Assembly (NCBI GenBank): GCA_002342225.1
Contig: DDPO01000029.1
Coordinates: 1 to 7,664 of the forward strand
DNA from: Bdellovibrionaceae bacterium UBA2466
Lineage (GTDB): Bacteria > Bdellovibrionota > FAC87 > UBA2466
Reading direction: 5' to 3'
Length of the DNA stretch: 7,664 nucleotides
Shown: one piece after another, positions 6,632-7,664 of the stretch
How positions within the stretch are numbered: the stretch's first letter is position 1
Layout of the letters: the number at the start of each line of letters is the position of its first letter
The notes under the pieces: model-generated
Databases searched by the model: none
Seen by the model: only the letters and a program-made list of their open reading frames with translations
Told to the model about the DNA's origin: nothing
Program-made: the position numbers and the translations under genes

Positions 6632-6736
6632 AGAAACCGAGCTAACGCAATTCAGCAAAATACCTTTTCCCAGATGAAAAACTACTCTCCGCAAAAATAT
6701 TTTCACGAAAAGCGCTGCGCGTTAACTCGGCTTTCT
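6632..6736 (-). ncRNA. Long inverted repeat, candidate structured leader RNA of coaB
   Basis: The arms 6632-6648 and 6719-6736 pair along 17 positions. From the outside these are AGAAA with TTTCT, one bulged C at 6731, CCGAG with CTCGG, then TAACGC with GCGTTA. The one position that mismatches on the plus strand (C6642/A6725) becomes a G-U pair on the minus strand, so the coaB-sense RNA folds better. The 70-nt interior contains two short stems of identical sequence, TTTTC/GAAAA at 6665-6680 and 6700-6711, giving a possible three-way junction. The element lies between a candidate leftward promoter and the coaB start, 29 nt from the TTG. A regulatory leader is my preferred reading; a MITE-like remnant is the alternative. 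Confidence 0.45.
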
Positions 6737-6738
6737 TA

Positions 6739-6874
6739 TAACCCGCGCCGTTGGTGTATGTGACTATAAGACTTGGGAAATTTATTTGTCCATCATTCTT
6801 TATGATGCCAAGAGTAATTTTTTAACAACGCATGTCGTCGATATTTTTTACTAAACTAATCTTAACCCGCGTCG
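6739..6874. repeat. 12-bp direct repeat TAACCCGCGYCG at both divergent promoters
   Basis: TAACCCGCGCCG (6739-6750) and TAACCCGCGTCG (6863-6874) differ at one base and are 124 bp apart in the same orientation. The first lies just downstream of the predicted coaB start point; the second covers spacer and -10 of the flagellin promoter. A shared regulator site is possible; part of the second copy's conservation could instead reflect the promoter itself. Confidence 0.35.
6763..6792 (-). promoter_or_regulatory. Sigma-70-like promoter of coaB
   Basis: On the minus strand TGGACA (6792-6787) and TATAGT (6768-6763) are 18 nt apart, each matching the consensus at five of six positions. Transcription would start near 6756, giving a leader of about 150 nt that contains the whole inverted-repeat element. 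This is the best leftward promoter seen in the region. Confidence 0.5.
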
Positions 6875-6878
6875 AATG
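6852..6878 (+). promoter_or_regulatory. Sigma-28 (FliA)-type flagellin promoter
   Basis: TAAA (6852-6855) is followed after exactly 15 nt by GTCGAATG (6871-6878), which matches the spacing and the G-CGA core of the FliA consensus TAAA-N15-GCCGATAA, though the last three positions differ. Late flagellar genes such as flagellin are classic FliA targets. The start point near 6885 leaves a leader of about 130 nt. Confidence 0.5.
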
Positions 6879-6932
6879 GTACAGTGGCTGATGAATTTCA
6901 TTTAGCAATAACGCTATAAAGAATTCAGCAGT

Positions 6933-6963
6933 CAGTGGCCAAAAGGAATGGCCCGCTGTTTTT
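6933..6963 (+). terminator. Terminator-like hairpin in the flagellin leader
   Basis: GGCC (6937-6940) pairs with GGCC (6950-6953) around a 9-nt loop, and CAG (6933-6935) with CTG (6956-6958) extends it across a small internal loop; alternatively CAGC (6926-6929) pairs with GCTG (6955-6958). Five T follow directly (6959-6963). It lies downstream of the predicted flagellin promoter and 54 nt before the ATG, so it may act as an attenuator, a leader-protecting hairpin, or not at all. Confidence 0.35.
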
Positions 6964-6989
6964 CAGGCAAAGAAAAACAAACTTCAAGG

Positions 6990-7010
6990 AAGGAGGTGGT
7001 AATAGGAGGA
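6990..7010 (+). promoter_or_regulatory. Tandem Shine-Dalgarno sequences of the flagellin gene
   Basis: AAGGAGGT (6990-6997) and TAGGAGGA (7003-7010) both match the 16S rRNA anti-Shine-Dalgarno strongly. The second, 7 nt before the ATG, is the functional one by spacing. The first is 20 nt away and could act as a ribosome standby site, as would suit a very highly expressed structural protein. Confidence 0.75.
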
Positions 7011-7017
7011 TAGTCCG

Positions 7018-7664
7018 ATGGGCTTACAAATTAACACGAATGAAGTTTCACTTTCCGCTCAAAGAAATTTAGAGGTCACCGACCGCCGGTTCAAACAAAC
7101 CGTTCAAAGATTATCCAGCGGGTCCAAGATTATTCAAGCATCCGATGACCCCGCAGGCCTAGCCATCTCAGATAGCTTAGAAGCTACTGTTCGCAGTATG
7201 GGAGCAGCCACAAAAAATGCTCAAGATGGTATTTCTCTCATCCAAATCTACGAAGGCGGCACCAACGAAATCAATAACATGCTAGTCCGAATGAGAGAAC
7301 TCGCCATGCAGTCTGCTTCAGACTCTATTGGACCTCGTGAAAGAGCCATGCTCGACAATGAAGTCCAACAGCTCAAACAAGAGATCGACCGACTCGCAAG
7401 TTCGACTAAGTTCAACGGACAAGAATTGCTATCGGGAGATGCAGTCAATGTGGAATTCCAAGTAGGTCCAAACAATGACCCCGATGTAGACCGAATTCGA
7501 TTTAACCCAGGCGATACTAACTTAAAATTATCAGCTCTCGGAGTTGAGGGTTTTAGTGTTGCAGATAGAGACGACGCTCGTAACGGTCTTGAAGATATTG
7601 ATGAGGCTTTGGTGAGAGTGAACGACATCAGAGCGAGAGTTGGAGCTTCACAAAGTCGTCTACT
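7018..7664 (+). CDS. fliC: Flagellin, short form (3' end outside window)
   Basis: The subunit of the flagellar filament, exported by the flagellar type III system without a signal peptide. The start MGLQINTNEVSLSAQRNL, then RLSSGSKI (31-38) and DDPAGLAISD (43-52) are the flagellin N-terminal D0/D1 signature; RMRELAMQSAS (91-101) and the helix to about 128 complete the N-terminal D1 helices, and KFNGQELLSG (131-140) follows. By residues 187-215, ARNGLEDIDEALVRVNDIRARVGASQSRL already resembles the C-terminal D1 helix (the IDeAl..VN..RA.LGA.Q.RL pattern). Only about 45 residues, probably the D1 beta-hairpin, separate the two halves, so the variable D2/D3 domains are absent and the full protein should be about 270-280 residues. 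The frame is open to the window end after 215 full codons. Tandem Shine-Dalgarno sites and a sigma-28-type promoter precede it. Confidence 0.95.
   Translation, partial: MGLQINTNEVSLSAQRNLEVTDRRFKQTVQRLSSGSKIIQASDDPAGLAISDSLEATVRSMGAATKNAQDGISLIQIYEGGTNEINNMLVRMRELAMQSASDSIGPRERAMLDNEVQQLKQEIDRLASSTKFNGQELLSGDAVNVEFQVGPNNDPDVDRIRFNPGDTNLKLSALGVEGFSVADRDDARNGLEDIDEALVRVNDIRARVGASQSRL

Larger units (their letters stand above)
6603..7017. other. 415-bp divergent regulatory region between coaB and flagellin
   Basis: No convincing protein gene lies here. The stretch holds, from left to right, the coaB ribosome-binding site, the long inverted repeat, one copy of the 12-bp repeat, the leftward coaB promoter, the sigma-28-type promoter overlapping the second repeat copy, the 11-bp dyad ATGAATTTCAT (6891-6901) close to the predicted flagellin transcript start, the terminator-like hairpin and the tandem Shine-Dalgarno sites. 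About 60 bp between the two promoters (6793-6851) show nothing recognisable. Confidence 0.7.

Noticed and set aside
6773..6790. Possible sigma-54 promoter (TTGGGAAATTTATTTGT) before flagellin
   Set aside because: The -12 GC dinucleotide is absent at the required distance; the sigma-28-type site further downstream fits better.
6887..6894. GCTGATGA, six of eight matches to the FliA -10
   Set aside because: No TAAA lies 15 nt upstream; the TAAA-N15-GTCGAATG pair at 6852-6878 has correct spacing.
7248..7628. Minus-strand open frame of 126 codons opposite the flagellin gene
   Set aside because: It lies wholly within flagellin coding sequence, is Ser/Leu-rich with no recognisable domain, and the sense frame has unmistakable flagellin motifs.

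Overview
The window looks like chromosomal DNA from a motile, protein-degrading Gram-negative bacterium, most likely of the Bdellovibrio group (Bdellovibrionota). This is inferred from the mix of genes and the moderately AT-rich composition, not from a marker gene. Secreted proteases with signal peptides, a TPR/winged-helix regulator, a sigma-54 activator without a sensor domain and a short flagellin all fit that group. No insertion sequence, phage gene, CRISPR array, rRNA or tRNA was seen.

Left part (1-3313): a leftward gene, cut by the window edge, encodes TPR-like helical repeats followed by a C-terminal OmpR/PhoB-like winged helix. It diverges from a rightward two-gene unit of secreted proteases: an M14 zinc carboxypeptidase with all catalytic residues, and 12 nt later a trypsin/V8-like serine protease. 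The 272-bp divergent region holds an 18-bp perfect palindrome upstream of the protease unit and a GC-rich dyad overlapping a candidate promoter of the regulator. This suggests, but does not prove, that the regulator controls itself and the proteases.

Middle part (3314-5956): a candidate sigma-70 promoter precedes a fusion of a beta-phosphoglucomutase-like HAD domain with a sugar-phosphate nucleotidyltransferase, probably used for surface-glycan precursors. A sigma-54 enhancer-binding protein with only AAA+ and Fis-type HTH domains follows after 51 nt, with a nested inverted repeat in the gap.

Right part (5946-7664): a stand-alone CoaB (phosphopantothenate-cysteine ligase) runs leftward from a TTG start and overlaps the end of the sigma-54 activator gene by 11 bp, tail to tail. 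A 415-bp divergent region separates it from a short flagellin gene cut by the right edge. That region is the most unusual part. It contains a sigma-70-like leftward promoter, a 17-bp inverted repeat enclosing 70 bp that would fold in the coaB leader RNA, a sigma-28-type flagellin promoter with exact spacing, a terminator-like hairpin in the flagellin leader, two consecutive strong Shine-Dalgarno sequences, and a 12-bp direct repeat placed once at each of the two promoters.
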